From assembly GCF_039555535.1 (NCBI RefSeq), contig NZ_CP154630.1:2865001-2929000 (forward strand): a DNA stretch of 64,000 bases. The letters are read 5' to 3'. Shown piece by piece: positions 47,293 through 55,821 of this stretch (within the stretch, counting starts at the first letter, position 1; each line of letters opens with the position of its first letter). The notes under the pieces were generated by a model, which saw only the letters and a program-made list of their open reading frames with translations, searched no databases and was not told where the DNA came from. Made by a program: the position numbers and the translations under genes. This DNA is from Stenotrophomonas maltophilia. Its GTDB lineage: Bacteria; Pseudomonadota; Gammaproteobacteria; Xanthomonadales; Xanthomonadaceae.

Positions 47293-47310
47293 AATGCATC
47301 AACCCTGGAG

Positions 47311-48096
47311 TTAGGAGCCCGCTTCCTGCGGAAATTCCTGTCGAATCCGCTGGAGATAGCGGTCAGATGCCGCCCTATCCCCCAGCCGCGCTTCGATTTG
47401 AGACGCAAGTTGTAACACGGAACGCGTTGCGGGTGCAGCCGCAATCCTACGTTCGGCGAAGGCCCGGGCCTCCATGTAGCGGCCCTGGCGGAAGCTGAGC
47501 TGGGCCATGGCCTCCAATGCGACCGGGTTGCCGGGCAGCGTCGCCAGCGCCGCGCGCAGGTCGCGCTCGGCACGCTCGAACTGGCCTGCATCCAGCGCAC
47601 AGCTGCCGGCATTGGCCTGTGCTTCGGCTACGGCGGGGTTGCCCGGCGCCCGCTGAGCACGATCGAACCAGATCAGCGATTCGGCCGCCTGGCCCTGCTG
47701 GCAGAGCCACGCACCATAGTTGTTGAGCACGTCGCCGCGCTGCGGCGCCAGCTCGGCGGCCTTGCGGAAGTTCTCGCCGGCCTGCTGGCTGCGACCGCGA
47801 CGCTCGTCGATGCCCGCAAGCAGGACCAGGCCGTCGGGGGCCGTGGGCACCAGCTTCTGGGCTTCGCGCGCCTTGCGCTCGGCGGCATCGAGATTACCGC
47901 CCTGGATGTCGCGACCAGCCAGGGTCAGCAATTCCTGCCAGCGCACCTGCTGCCGCACCCCATCCGGATCACGGACGGAGTAGACCGGCGCCTCGCTCGG
48001 GCCGAGCTTGGCCTTGGGATGGGATTTGCAGCCGCCGACCGCGAGGGCCAGCGTGCCTGCGAGCAGAACCAGCCAGAGGCGGTCAGGCCGCGGCAT
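47311..48096 (-). CDS. pilF: Type IV pilus biogenesis lipoprotein PilF/PilW
   Basis: 261 residues from [23 protein letters not shown] (lipobox AVGGC), with GGGAAGGGAG ahead. Several TPR units follow ([42 protein letters not shown]). It is the outer-membrane pilotin for the PilQ secretin. It overlaps the 3' end of rlmN by 14 bp, so is in the same operon. Confidence 0.93.
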   Translation of the reverse strand: MPRPDRLWLVLLAGTLALAVGGCKSHPKAKLGPSEAPVYSVRDPDGVRQQVRWQELLTLAGRDIQGGNLDAAERKAREAQKLVPTAPDGLVLLAGIDERRGRSQQAGENFRKAAELAPQRGDVLNNYGAWLCQQGQAAESLIWFDRAQRAPGNPAVAEAQANAGSCALDAGQFERAERDLRAALATLPGNPVALEAMAQLSFRQGRYMEARAFAERRIAAAPATRSVLQLASQIEARLGDRAASDRYLQRIRQEFPQEAGS

Positions 48097-49288
48097 CGCT
48101 CCCCTTCCCCGCCTGCAGCGTCTTGTTGAACTCCGCCTGGCGGCGGGTACGGTCCATGACTTGCCCCTTGAGCTGGCCACAGGCGGCGTCGATGTCGTCG
48201 CCACGGGTGCGGCGGACCATGGTCAGCACGTTGCTGTCGAGCAGGATCTTCTGGAAGGCACGGATGTGCGCCTCTTCCGAACGCTCGTAGCGGGTGCCCG
48301 GGAACGGGTTGAACGGGATCAGGTTGACCTTGCCCGAATCCTTGGCCTGCACCGCGTTGTCGAACTGGCGCATCAGGCGGGCCAGCTCACGGGCATGCTC
48401 GGGCTTGTCGTTGATGCCCTTCATCAGGGTGTATTCGAAGGTGACCGATTCGCGGCGCTTGTTGGCGCGCAGGTAGCGTGCGCACGAGGCCATCAGCTCG
48501 GCGATCGGGTACTTCTTGTTGAGCGGCACCAGGGTCTCGCGCAGCGCGTCGTTCGGCGCATGCAGCGACACCGCCAGCGACACGTCGCTTTCGGCAGACA
48601 GGCGATCGATCTGCGGCACCAGGCCGGAGGTCGACAGGGTCACGCGCTTGTTGGCCAGGCCGTAGCCCAGGTCGTCGCGCATCACGCTCATGGCGCGCAC
48701 GACGTTGTCGAAATTCATCAGCGGCTCGCCCATGCCCATCATCACCACGTTGGTGAGGCGGCGCATCTGGTGCGGCACGTTGCCCAGGTGGCGTGCGGCA
48801 ACCCACACCTGGCCGATGATCTCGGCGGTGGTCAGGTTGCGGTTGAAGCCCTGGGTGGCGGTGGAGCAGAACGTGCAGTTCAGGCCGCAACCGACCTGCG
48901 AGGACACGCACAGCGTGCCGCGGGTCTTGTCCGGGATGTACACGGTCTCGATGGCGTTCTTGCCATCAACGCCCATCGCCAGCAACCACTTGTGGGTGCC
49001 GTCGGCGGAGGGCTTGTCGAACACGATGTTCGGAACCAGCACCTCGGCATGGGCCTGCAGCTTGGCGCGCAGGACCTTGCCGAGGTCGGTCATTTCATCG
49101 AAGTCGGTGACGTAGCGATGGTGGATCCACTTCATCACCTGATGGGCACGGAACTTCTTTTCGCCAAGAACCTCGACGAAAAACTTCTCCAGGCCCGCGC
49201 GATCGAGGTCGAGCAGGTTCTGCTTGCCAGCCGTGGGTGCCGACTTCGGCAGCGGCTGGATGGCGGGGGACTGTACGACCTCGTTCAC
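48083..49288 (-). CDS. rlmN: Dual-specificity rRNA/tRNA adenine C2-methyltransferase RlmN
   Basis: 401 residues from the GTG of [15 protein letters not shown]. An ATG further upstream would overlap ndk by 55 bp, while this GTG leaves a 10-bp gap and has a GAGAG site. The radical SAM cluster motif is CGLNCTFC (CxxxCxxC); the family block [15 protein letters not shown] is present. The catalytic Cys near the C terminus is in DIDAACGQL. It methylates A2503 of 23S rRNA and A37 of some tRNAs. Confidence 0.94.
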   Translation of the reverse strand: MNEVVQSPAIQPLPKSAPTAGKQNLLDLDRAGLEKFFVEVLGEKKFRAHQVMKWIHHRYVTDFDEMTDLGKVLRAKLQAHAEVLVPNIVFDKPSADGTHKWLLAMGVDGKNAIETVYIPDKTRGTLCVSSQVGCGLNCTFCSTATQGFNRNLTTAEIIGQVWVAARHLGNVPHQMRRLTNVVMMGMGEPLMNFDNVVRAMSVMRDDLGYGLANKRVTLSTSGLVPQIDRLSAESDVSLAVSLHAPNDALRETLVPLNKKYPIAELMASCARYLRANKRRESVTFEYTLMKGINDKPEHARELARLMRQFDNAVQAKDSGKVNLIPFNPFPGTRYERSEEAHIRAFQKILLDSNVLTMVRRTRGDDIDAACGQLKGQVMDRTRRQAEFNKTLQAGKGSDAAA

Positions 49289-49298
49289 GGCATTACTC

Positions 49299-49724
49299 TC
49301 AGCGCGAAACGACTTCGGTGGCGGCGAAGAAGTAGGCGATTTCAATCGCGGCATTCTCTACCGAGTCCGAGCCGTGGGCGGCGTTGGCATCGATGGATTC
49401 GGCGAAGTCGGCGCGGATGGTACCGGCGGCGGCTTCCTTCGGGTTGGTGGCGCCCAGCAGGTCGCGGTGGGCCAGGACGGCGTTCTCGCCTTCCAGGGCC
49501 TGGATCATCACCGGGCCGGAGATCATGAACTCGACCAGCGCGTTGAAGAACGGACGCTCGCGGTGCACGGCGTAGAAGCCTTCGGCTTCACGGCGCGACA
49601 GCTGCTTGTACTTGGCGGCCACGACCTTCAGGCCGGCCTTCTCGAAGCGGGCGTAGATTTCGCCGATGACGTTCTTGGCAACGGCGTCCGGCTTGATGAT
49701 CGAAAGGGTGCGCTCCAGCGCCAT
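49299..49724 (-). CDS. ndk: Nucleoside diphosphate kinase
   Basis: 141 residues from [29 protein letters not shown] lies at the right distance. The active-site His is in [16 protein letters not shown]. It balances nucleoside triphosphate pools. First gene of the ndk-to-der block. A terminator-like hairpin lies 57-74 bp upstream on the same strand. Confidence 0.97.
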   Translation of the reverse strand: MALERTLSIIKPDAVAKNVIGEIYARFEKAGLKVVAAKYKQLSRREAEGFYAVHRERPFFNALVEFMISGPVMIQALEGENAVLAHRDLLGATNPKEAAAGTIRADFAESIDANAAHGSDSVENAAIEIAYFFAATEVVSR

Positions 49725-49780
49725 GGGATGTCTCCAATGGAATCGGGCCGCTGATGGCCCGAAGGGTAACATGAAAAAAA

Positions 49781-49803
49781 CCCGCGTCGGGACGCGGGCT
49801 TAG
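49781..49803 (-). terminator. Terminator-like hairpin upstream of ndk
   Basis: CCCGCGTC-GG-GACGCGGG with seven T on the minus strand. It faces ndk, with no minus-strand gene upstream for at least 4 kb. It may be a leader attenuator of ndk or end an unannotated small RNA. A TACAAT box (minus strand, 49823-49828) lies upstream. Confidence 0.65.
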
Positions 49804-49868
49804 CCTGATAAACGTAGGCGAATTGTAAAAGATAAAGCGCTGCCGTGGTAGAGGGCGGCCAGCGCCCC

Positions 49869-49938
49869 CTGTAGAGCCGGGCCCATGCTCGGCTGCTTTT
49901 GGCCAGAAAGGCAGCCGAGCATGGGCTCGGCTCTACAG
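49869..49938. repeat. SMAG element pair
   Basis: Head-to-head pair at about 49870-49896 and 49911-49938, between ndk and the TetR regulator. Confidence 0.85.
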
Positions 49939-50025
49939 AAGCCGCACAGCCTTCCAGGCCCCCTCACCCCATTCACCCACCTGAGCGGATTCTGACCACC
50001 CTGCGCATTTTTGCTGCACTGCAAA

Positions 50026-50055
50026 ATGCCATACGGTACCGTCTGGTTCTAGTAT
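50026..50055 (+). promoter_or_regulatory. Candidate promoter of the PsrA-like/fad operon
   Basis: -35-like ATGCCA (50026-50031), 18-bp spacer and -10-like TAGTAT (50050-50055). The operator described next overlaps the end of the -10 box, so bound repressor would block it. Confidence 0.45.
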
Positions 50056-50071
50056 CAAACAATCGTTTGAT
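50054..50071. promoter_or_regulatory. PsrA-type operator
   Basis: ATCAAACAATCGTTTGAT contains CAAAC-N4-GTTTG, the consensus described for the Pseudomonas fatty-acid regulator PsrA. It lies 17 bp upstream of the TetR start codon and overlaps the likely promoter. Confidence 0.75.
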
Positions 50072-50087
50072 TAAGGTCTGCCAACTG

Positions 50088-50741
50088 ATGGCCAAGCCCG
50101 CCCACTTCTCGACCAAGGACCGGATCCTCGGTGCCGCCGAGGAGCTGTTCGCCCAGCACGGCTTCGCCGGCACCTCGCTGCGCCAGGTCACCAGCCAGGC
50201 CGACGTCAACATCGCTGCGGTCAATTACCACTTCGGCTCCAAGGAAAACCTGGTCAACGAGGTGTTCCGTCGCCGCATGGACGAGATGACCGGCGCCCGC
50301 CTGTCGCAGCTGGAACGTGCCCGCGCCGAGCACCCCGGCGAACTGCGCCCGGTGCTGGCCGCCTTCGTCGAGCCCGCCCTGGCGCTGGCCCAGGACCGCC
50401 AGAACGGCGGCGCCTTCGTGCGCGTGATCGCCCGCGCCTACGCCGAGAAGAACGACAACCTGCGCAAGTTCCTGTCCGACCACTACGGCCACGTGCTGCG
50501 TGCGTTCGGCAAGGCCATCGGCGAGTGCGTGCCCGGCCTGAGCAAGGAAGAGCTGTACTGGCGCCTCGACTTCCTGGCCGGCTCGCTCACCTATGCCATG
50601 GCCGACTTCGGGCTGATCAAGCGTCCCGCCGGTGTCACCGAAGCGGCGCACCGTGCCCATGCCGCCCACGAACTGATCCATTTCGCCGAAGCCGGGTTCC
50701 GCGCCGCCGCACGCGCCAGCGCCCTGCCCGCTTCCCTTTGA
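50088..50741 (+). CDS. PsrA-like TetR-family regulator of beta-oxidation
   Basis: 217 residues from MAKPAHFSTKDRILGAAEELFAQHGFAGTSLRQVTSQADVNIAAVNYHFGSKENLVNEVF. The HTH is canonical and the C-terminal part (LYWRLDFLAGSLTYAMADF) matches PsrA/FadR-like members. Long-chain acyl-CoA or fatty acid should release it from the operator at 50054-50071. The fadN/fadA genes start 39 bp downstream, so it probably autoregulates the whole operon. Confidence 0.88.
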   Translation: MAKPAHFSTKDRILGAAEELFAQHGFAGTSLRQVTSQADVNIAAVNYHFGSKENLVNEVFRRRMDEMTGARLSQLERARAEHPGELRPVLAAFVEPALALAQDRQNGGAFVRVIARAYAEKNDNLRKFLSDHYGHVLRAFGKAIGECVPGLSKEELYWRLDFLAGSLTYAMADFGLIKRPAGVTEAAHRAHAAHELIHFAEAGFRAAARASALPASL

Positions 50742-50780
50742 TTCCACCCAGTAACTGCTGACCAACAAAGGCCCTACACC

Positions 50781-53153
50781 ATGTCCAATTCCCTGCTAGT
50801 CCGCCGCGCCGCCGTGCTGGGTGCCGGCGTCATGGGTGCCCAGATTGCCGCCCACCTCACCAACGCTGGCGTCGACACCGTGCTGTTCGACCTGCCCGCC
50901 AAGGAAGGCCCGGCCGACGGCATCGTGCTGAAGGCGATCGCCAACCTGGGCAAGCTGAGCCCGGCGCCGCTGGCCAGCAAGTCGCTGGCCGAAGCCATCA
51001 CCCCGGCCAACTACGAATCCGGGCTGGAGCAGCTGAAGGACTGCGACCTGATCATCGAGGCCATCGCCGAGCGCATGGACTGGAAGCAGGACCTGTACAA
51101 GAAGATCGCCCCGTTCGTGGCCGACCACGCGGTGCTGGCGTCCAACACCTCGGGCCTGGGCATCAACAAGCTGGCCGACGTGCTGCCCGAGCAGCTGCGC
51201 CACCGCTTCTGCGGCGTGCACTTCTTCAACCCGCCGCGCTACATGCACCTGGCCGAGCTGATCCCGGCCACCACCACCGACGCCGCCGTGCTGGAAGGCC
51301 TGGAAGCATTCCTGGTCACCACCCTGGGCAAGGGCGTGGTGTACGCCAAGGACACCCCGAACTTCATCGGCAACCGCATCGGCGTGTTCTCGATCCTGTC
51401 GACCATCCACCACACCCAGCAGTTCGGCCTGGGCTTCGACGAAGTGGACGGCCTGACCGGCCCGCTGGTCGGCCGCCCGAAGTCGGCCACCTACCGCACC
51501 TCCGACGTGGTCGGCCTGGACACCATGGCCCACGTCATCAAGACCATGGGCGACACCCTGCCGAACGACCCGTGGCATGAATTCTTCAAGTCGCCGAAGT
51601 GGCTGGACGCGCTGATTTCCAAGGGCGCGCTGGGCCAGAAGACCGGCGCCGGCATCTTCCGCAAGGTCGGCAAGGACATCGTGGTGCTGGACCTGGAGAA
51701 GCAGGACTACCGTCCGGCCGACCGCACCGCCGCACCGGAAGTGGTCGAGATCCTGAAGATCAAGAACCCGGCCGAGAAGTTCGCCAAGCTGCGCGAGAGC
51801 CAGCACCCGCAGGCGCAGTTCCTGTGGGCGACCTTCCGTGACCTGTTCCACTACAGCGCCTACCACCTGGCCGACATCGCCGAAACCGCGCGCGACGTCG
51901 ACCTGGCCATCCGCTGGGGCTACGGCTGGTCGCTGGGCCCGTTCGAAACCTGGCAGGCCGCCGGCTGGAAGCAGGTCGCGCAGTGGATTGCCGATGACAT
52001 CGTGGCCGGCAAGAGCATGAGCAACGCCCCGCTGCCGGACTGGGTGTTCGATGGCCGCGACGGCGTGCACGCCGCCGAGGGCAGCTACAGCCCGTCGCGC
52101 AACGCCAAGCTGCCGCGCTCGTCGCTGCCGGTGTACCAGCGCCAGCGCTTCCCGGATCCGCTGCTGGGCGAAACGTTCGCACCGGGCGAGACCGTGTTCG
52201 AGAACGACGGCCTGCGCATGTGGCACGACGGCGATGGCATCGCCGTGGCCAGCTTCAAGACCAAGATGAACACCGTCTCCGACCAGGTGCTTGATGGCCT
52301 GCAGGAATGCGTCAGCCGTGCCGAGAAGGACTTCCAGGGCCTGGTGATCTGGCAGCAGAAGGAACCCTTCTCCGCCGGTGCCGACCTGGCCGGTGCACTG
52401 GGCCTGCTGCAGGCCGGCAAGGTCGACCAGTTCGAAGAAATGGTCGCCAACTTCCAGCGCACCAGCCAGCGCATCAAGTACTCGCTGGTGCCGGTGGTGG
52501 CCGCCGTGCGCGGCCTGGCCCTGGGTGGTGGCTGCGAGTTCCAGATGCACAGCGCCAAGACCGTGGCCTTCCTGGAAAGCTACATCGGCCTGGTCGAAGC
52601 CGGTGTCGGCCTGCTGCCGGCCGGTGGCGGTCTGAAGGAACTGGCCGTGCGCGCCTCGCAGGCCGCAGGCCCGGGCGGCGATGTGTTCGCTGAACTGAAG
52701 AAGACCTTCGAGACCGTGGCGATGGCCAAGGTGTCCAACTCGGCGGTCAACGCCAAGGAACTGGGCCTGCTGCGCAGTACCGACAAGGTGGTGTTCAACA
52801 GCTACGAGGCCCTGCATATCGCCAAGGCCGAAGCACGCGCCCTGGCCGAAGCGGGCTACCGTCCGCCGCTGCCGGCGCGCCGCATCCAGGTGGCCGGTGA
52901 CGTGGGCATCGCCACCTTCAAGATGATGCTGGTCAACATGCTGGAAGGCCGTTTCATCAGCCCGTACGACTACGAGATCGCCGAGCGCATCGCCACCGTG
53001 CTGTGCGGCGGCAAGGTCGACCGCGGCACCCTGGTGGACGAAGAGTGGCTGCTGACCCTGGAGCGCAAGCACTTCGTCGAACTGGCCCAGCAGGAAAAGA
53101 CCCAGGCCCGCATCGCGCACATGCTGAAGACCGGCAAGCCGCTGCGTAATTGA
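50781..53153 (+). CDS. 3-Hydroxyacyl-CoA dehydrogenase/enoyl-CoA hydratase (FadN-type)
   Basis: 790 residues. Domain order is dehydrogenase first: NAD loop VLGAGVMGAQIAAHLTNAGVDTVLFDL (residues ~9-35), HAD C-terminal domains to ~400, then the crotonase-like domain (PFSAGADLAGALGLL; LALGGGCEFQMHSAKTVAFLESYIGLVEAGVGLLPAGGG). This is the layout and length of Bacillus FadN, not the reverse order of E. coli FadB. It catalyses the two middle steps of fatty acid beta-oxidation and works with the thiolase encoded next. Confidence 0.95.
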   Translation: MSNSLLVRRAAVLGAGVMGAQIAAHLTNAGVDTVLFDLPAKEGPADGIVLKAIANLGKLSPAPLASKSLAEAITPANYESGLEQLKDCDLIIEAIAERMDWKQDLYKKIAPFVADHAVLASNTSGLGINKLADVLPEQLRHRFCGVHFFNPPRYMHLAELIPATTTDAAVLEGLEAFLVTTLGKGVVYAKDTPNFIGNRIGVFSILSTIHHTQQFGLGFDEVDGLTGPLVGRPKSATYRTSDVVGLDTMAHVIKTMGDTLPNDPWHEFFKSPKWLDALISKGALGQKTGAGIFRKVGKDIVVLDLEKQDYRPADRTAAPEVVEILKIKNPAEKFAKLRESQHPQAQFLWATFRDLFHYSAYHLADIAETARDVDLAIRWGYGWSLGPFETWQAAGWKQVAQWIADDIVAGKSMSNAPLPDWVFDGRDGVHAAEGSYSPSRNAKLPRSSLPVYQRQRFPDPLLGETFAPGETVFENDGLRMWHDGDGIAVASFKTKMNTVSDQVLDGLQECVSRAEKDFQGLVIWQQKEPFSAGADLAGALGLLQAGKVDQFEEMVANFQRTSQRIKYSLVPVVAAVRGLALGGGCEFQMHSAKTVAFLESYIGLVEAGVGLLPAGGGLKELAVRASQAAGPGGDVFAELKKTFETVAMAKVSNSAVNAKELGLLRSTDKVVFNSYEALHIAKAEARALAEAGYRPPLPARRIQVAGDVGIATFKMMLVNMLEGRFISPYDYEIAERIATVLCGGKVDRGTLVDEEWLLTLERKHFVELAQQEKTQARIAHMLKTGKPLRN

Positions 53154-53167
53154 TCGCCATCCCTGCT

Positions 53168-53233
53168 TTTGGTGGGTGCCCACTTTGGTGGGCACTCCCT
53201 GATGTGGCAGTCGAGCATGGCTCGACTCTACAA
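53168..53233. repeat. Two REP palindromes between fadN and fadA
   Basis: A GGTGGGTGCCCACTTTGGTG hairpin with its arm (53170-53198) and a SMAG-type element CAGTCGAGCATGGCTCGACTC (53207-53233). Both lie inside the operon, so they may protect or process the mRNA rather than terminate it. Confidence 0.75.
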
Positions 53234-53256
53234 AACCTATTCGAGAGATCACTGCA

Positions 53257-54465
53257 ATGACCAAGCAAATCCAGGACGCCTACATCGTCGCCGCCACCCG
53301 TACCCCGGTTGGCAAGGCGCCCAAGGGCATGTTCCGCAACACCCGCCCCGACGACATGCTTGCGCACGTGCTGCGCAGCGTCGTCGCCCAGGCCCCGGGC
53401 GTGGACGTCAACCGCATCGATGACGCGATCATCGGCTGCGCCATGCCGGAAGCCGAGCAGGGCATGAACGTGGCGCGCATCGGCGTGCTGCTGGCTGGCC
53501 TGCCGAACACCATCGCCGCGCAGACCGTGAACCGCTTCTGCTCCTCCGGCCTGCAGGCCGTGGCGCAGGCCGCCGACGCGATCCGCCTGGGCAACGCGGA
53601 CCTGATGCTGGCCGGTGGTACCGAGTCGATGTCGATGGTGCCGATGATGGGCAACAAGATCGCGATGGCGCCGAGCGTGTTCGACAATGACCACGTCGCC
53701 ATCGCCTACGGCATGGGCATCACCGCCGAGAAGGTGGCCGAAGAGTGGAAGGTCTCGCGCGAGGACCAGGACGCCTTCGCCCTCGCCTCGCACCAGAAGG
53801 CCATGGCCGCGATCCAGAACGGCGAGTTCAAGGACGAGATCAGCCCGTACGAGATCGTCTCGCACCTGCCCGACCTGGCCGACGGCCAGCGCATCATCAC
53901 CCGCAACAAGGTCGTCGACACCGACGAAGGCCCGCGCCCGGACTCGTCCGCTGAAGGCCTGGCCAAGTTGCGCCCGGTGTTCCGCAACGGCCAGTTCGGC
54001 GGCACCGTCACCGCCGGTAACTCCTCGCAGATGAGCGATGGCGCCGGTGCCGTGCTGCTGGCGTCGGAGCAGGCCATCAAGGATTACGGCCTGACCCCGC
54101 TGGCCCGTTTCGTCAGCTTCTCGGTGGCCGGCGTGCGCCCGGAAGTGATGGGCATCGGCCCGATCGCCGCGATTCCGAAGGCGCTGAAGCAGGCCGGCCT
54201 GACACAGGACCAGCTGGACTGGATCGAATTGAACGAAGCCTTCGCCGCGCAGTCGCTGGCGGTGATCCGCGATTGCGGGCTGGACCCGAGCAAGGTCAAC
54301 CCGCTGGGCGGCGCGATCGCCCTGGGCCACCCGCTGGGCGCGACCGGCGCGATCCGTACCGCCACCCTGCTGCACGGCCTGCGTCGTCGCCAGCAGAAGT
54401 ACGGCATGGTGACGATGTGCATCGGCACCGGCATGGGCGCAGCGGGTATTTTCGAGGCGCTGTAA
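53257..54465 (+). CDS. fadA: Acetyl-CoA C-acyltransferase (thiolase)
   Basis: 402 residues. The acylated Cys is Cys95 (NRFCSSGLQAV), the His motif is GGAIALGHPLGATGA and the second Cys is in MCIGTGMGAAG. It thiolytically cleaves 3-ketoacyl-CoA in the last beta-oxidation step. It follows fadN in the PsrA-like-regulated operon. Confidence 0.96.
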   Translation: MTKQIQDAYIVAATRTPVGKAPKGMFRNTRPDDMLAHVLRSVVAQAPGVDVNRIDDAIIGCAMPEAEQGMNVARIGVLLAGLPNTIAAQTVNRFCSSGLQAVAQAADAIRLGNADLMLAGGTESMSMVPMMGNKIAMAPSVFDNDHVAIAYGMGITAEKVAEEWKVSREDQDAFALASHQKAMAAIQNGEFKDEISPYEIVSHLPDLADGQRIITRNKVVDTDEGPRPDSSAEGLAKLRPVFRNGQFGGTVTAGNSSQMSDGAGAVLLASEQAIKDYGLTPLARFVSFSVAGVRPEVMGIGPIAAIPKALKQAGLTQDQLDWIELNEAFAAQSLAVIRDCGLDPSKVNPLGGAIALGHPLGATGAIRTATLLHGLRRRQQKYGMVTMCIGTGMGAAGIFEAL

Positions 54466-54509
54466 GGTTCAAAGCGTTGCCGGCGGGATGTCGGTCTGCT
54501 TGCAGGGCC

Positions 54510-54609
54510 CGGGTGGGTGAGGCTGCCCGGGACACGCCGTGAACCCGTCCCTGGGGGCTTGGCAGCGGCATCCATGCCGCTGACAGTCCCGGGCAGCCTC
54601 ACCCACCCG
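54510..54609. repeat. Large stem-loop with conserved core, copy 1
   Basis: Perfect 24-bp arms at 54510-54533 and 54586-54609 enclose a ~52-nt loop. The loop begins ACACGCCGTGAACCCGTCCC and holds an inner hairpin (CAGCGGCA/TGCCGCTG). The loop is nearly identical, in reverse orientation, to the loop of the element at 54796-54899, while the arms are unrelated. Confidence 0.8.
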
Positions 54610-54663
54610 CGCCATCCATCATTCCGCGCGGCGGAGGGGTGAGCAAAGGCAGGATCAAGAGCT

Positions 54664-54701
54664 GGGATCAGATCCCTTTGCTGCGCAAAGGGATCTGACC
54701 C
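54664..54701. repeat. GATCAGATCCCTTT-type palindromic repeat
   Basis: 13-bp stem 54669-54681 with 54685-54697, loop TGC, followed by ACCCC. I recall very similar AAAGGGATCTGACCCC palindromes between xanthomonad genes. Confidence 0.65.
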
Positions 54702-54710
54702 CAACAAGTA

Positions 54711-54740
54711 AAAAAGGCAGCCATCGGCTGCCTTTTTGCT
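54711..54740. terminator. Bidirectional terminator between fadA and galU
   Basis: Stem AAAAAGGCAGCC (54711-54722), loop ATC, GGCTGCCTTTTT (54726-54737). The T-run on each strand serves the convergent operons. Confidence 0.85.
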
Positions 54741-54795
54741 TTTGCTCTTGCCCTTGATTCCGCCCTTCCCGTCCGCGCCCGCAGGAAACTGTCGA

Positions 54796-54899
54796 GAGGC
54801 GCGGGCAGTCCGCTGCAGGACCGTTGGCGCCATGGATGGCGCCATCGAGCCCCCAGGGATGGGTTTACGGCGTGTCCTGCAGCGGACTGCCCGCGCCTC
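54796..54899. repeat. Large stem-loop with conserved core, copy 2 (reverse orientation)
   Basis: Perfect 25-bp arms at 54796-54820 and 54875-54899. Read on the minus strand, the loop begins ACACGCCGTAAACCCATCCC, matching the loop of the first copy with two substitutions in this stretch, and includes a GGCGCCAT/ATGGCGCC inner hairpin. Confidence 0.8.
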
Positions 54900-54942
54900 C
54901 CCCACTTTGCAGGAAGGCGCTGCACGGAGCGCTTGATAAACC

Positions 54943-55821
54943 TTATTCCACCAACATCGCCGTCAGCTTCTCCCGCGCCGGCCCTGCCAGCTTCGGGTTG
55001 TCCAGCGCGAAGCGGATCGTCGCCTCCACCAGCCCCAGGTGCGTACCGCAGTCGAAACGAGTGCCCTCGAATCGGTAGGCATCGACCTCTTCGGTCTTCA
55101 GCAGCTGCGCGATCGCATCGGTCAGCTGGATCTCGCCGCCGGCACCGCTGCCGGTCTGCTCCAGAAGCTCGAAGATCTTCGGGCTCAGCACATAGCGGCC
55201 GACCACCGCCAGGTCGCTCGGCGCGTCCTCCGGCTTCGGCTTCTCCACGATCTGCGAAATGCGACCCTTGCGGCCGTCGAATGCGTCGGTGGCGACGATG
55301 CCGTAGCTGGCGGTCTTGTCATGCGGCACGTCTTCGACCGCGATCACGCTGGCACCACTGGCCTCGTTGAGGTCGGCCATCTGCTTCAGCGCGCCGTCGC
55401 CGCGATTCCAGATCAGGTCGTCGGGCAGCAGAACCGCGAACGGTTCGTCACCGATCACGGCCTTGGCACACAACACCGCATGGCCCAGGCCCAGCGCCTC
55501 GGCCTGGGTCACGAAGATCGCGCGCACGCCATTGGGCAGTACGTGACGGATCAGTTCCAGCTGCTCCTGCTTGCCAGCGCGCTCGAGCTTCTGCTCCAGC
55601 TCGTAGGCCTTGTCGAAATAGTCGGCGACTGCATGCTTGTAACGGTTGGTGATGAACACCAGCGTGTCACAGCCCGCCTCGATTGCTTCATCCACCGCGT
55701 ACTGGATCAGCGGCCGATCAATGATCGGCAGCATCTCCTTCGGTACGGTCTTGGTTGCTGGCAAAAAACGCGTCCCCAGACCCGCCACGGGGAAAACTGC
55801 TTTGCGAATTCGCTTGCTCAT
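54943..55821 (-). CDS. galU: UTP-glucose-1-phosphate uridylyltransferase
   Basis: 292 residues. Nucleotidyltransferase signature AVFPVAGLGTRFLPATKTVPKEMLPI and catalytic-region EKPKPEDAPSD. It makes UDP-glucose for surface polysaccharide and LPS core. It overlaps the upstream epimerase gene by 4 bp, forming a surface-sugar operon. Confidence 0.97.
   Translation of the reverse strand: MSKRIRKAVFPVAGLGTRFLPATKTVPKEMLPIIDRPLIQYAVDEAIEAGCDTLVFITNRYKHAVADYFDKAYELEQKLERAGKQEQLELIRHVLPNGVRAIFVTQAEALGLGHAVLCAKAVIGDEPFAVLLPDDLIWNRGDGALKQMADLNEASGASVIAVEDVPHDKTASYGIVATDAFDGRKGRISQIVEKPKPEDAPSDLAVVGRYVLSPKIFELLEQTGSGAGGEIQLTDAIAQLLKTEEVDAYRFEGTRFDCGTHLGLVEATIRFALDNPKLAGPAREKLTAMLVE

Noticed and set aside
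50796..53264. Long open frame (822 codons) on the strand opposite fadN
   Set aside because: Mirror frame caused by GC-rich third positions. The plus-strand frame has clear FadN domains, and the minus frame reads as His/Gln/Arg-rich low complexity with no domain.
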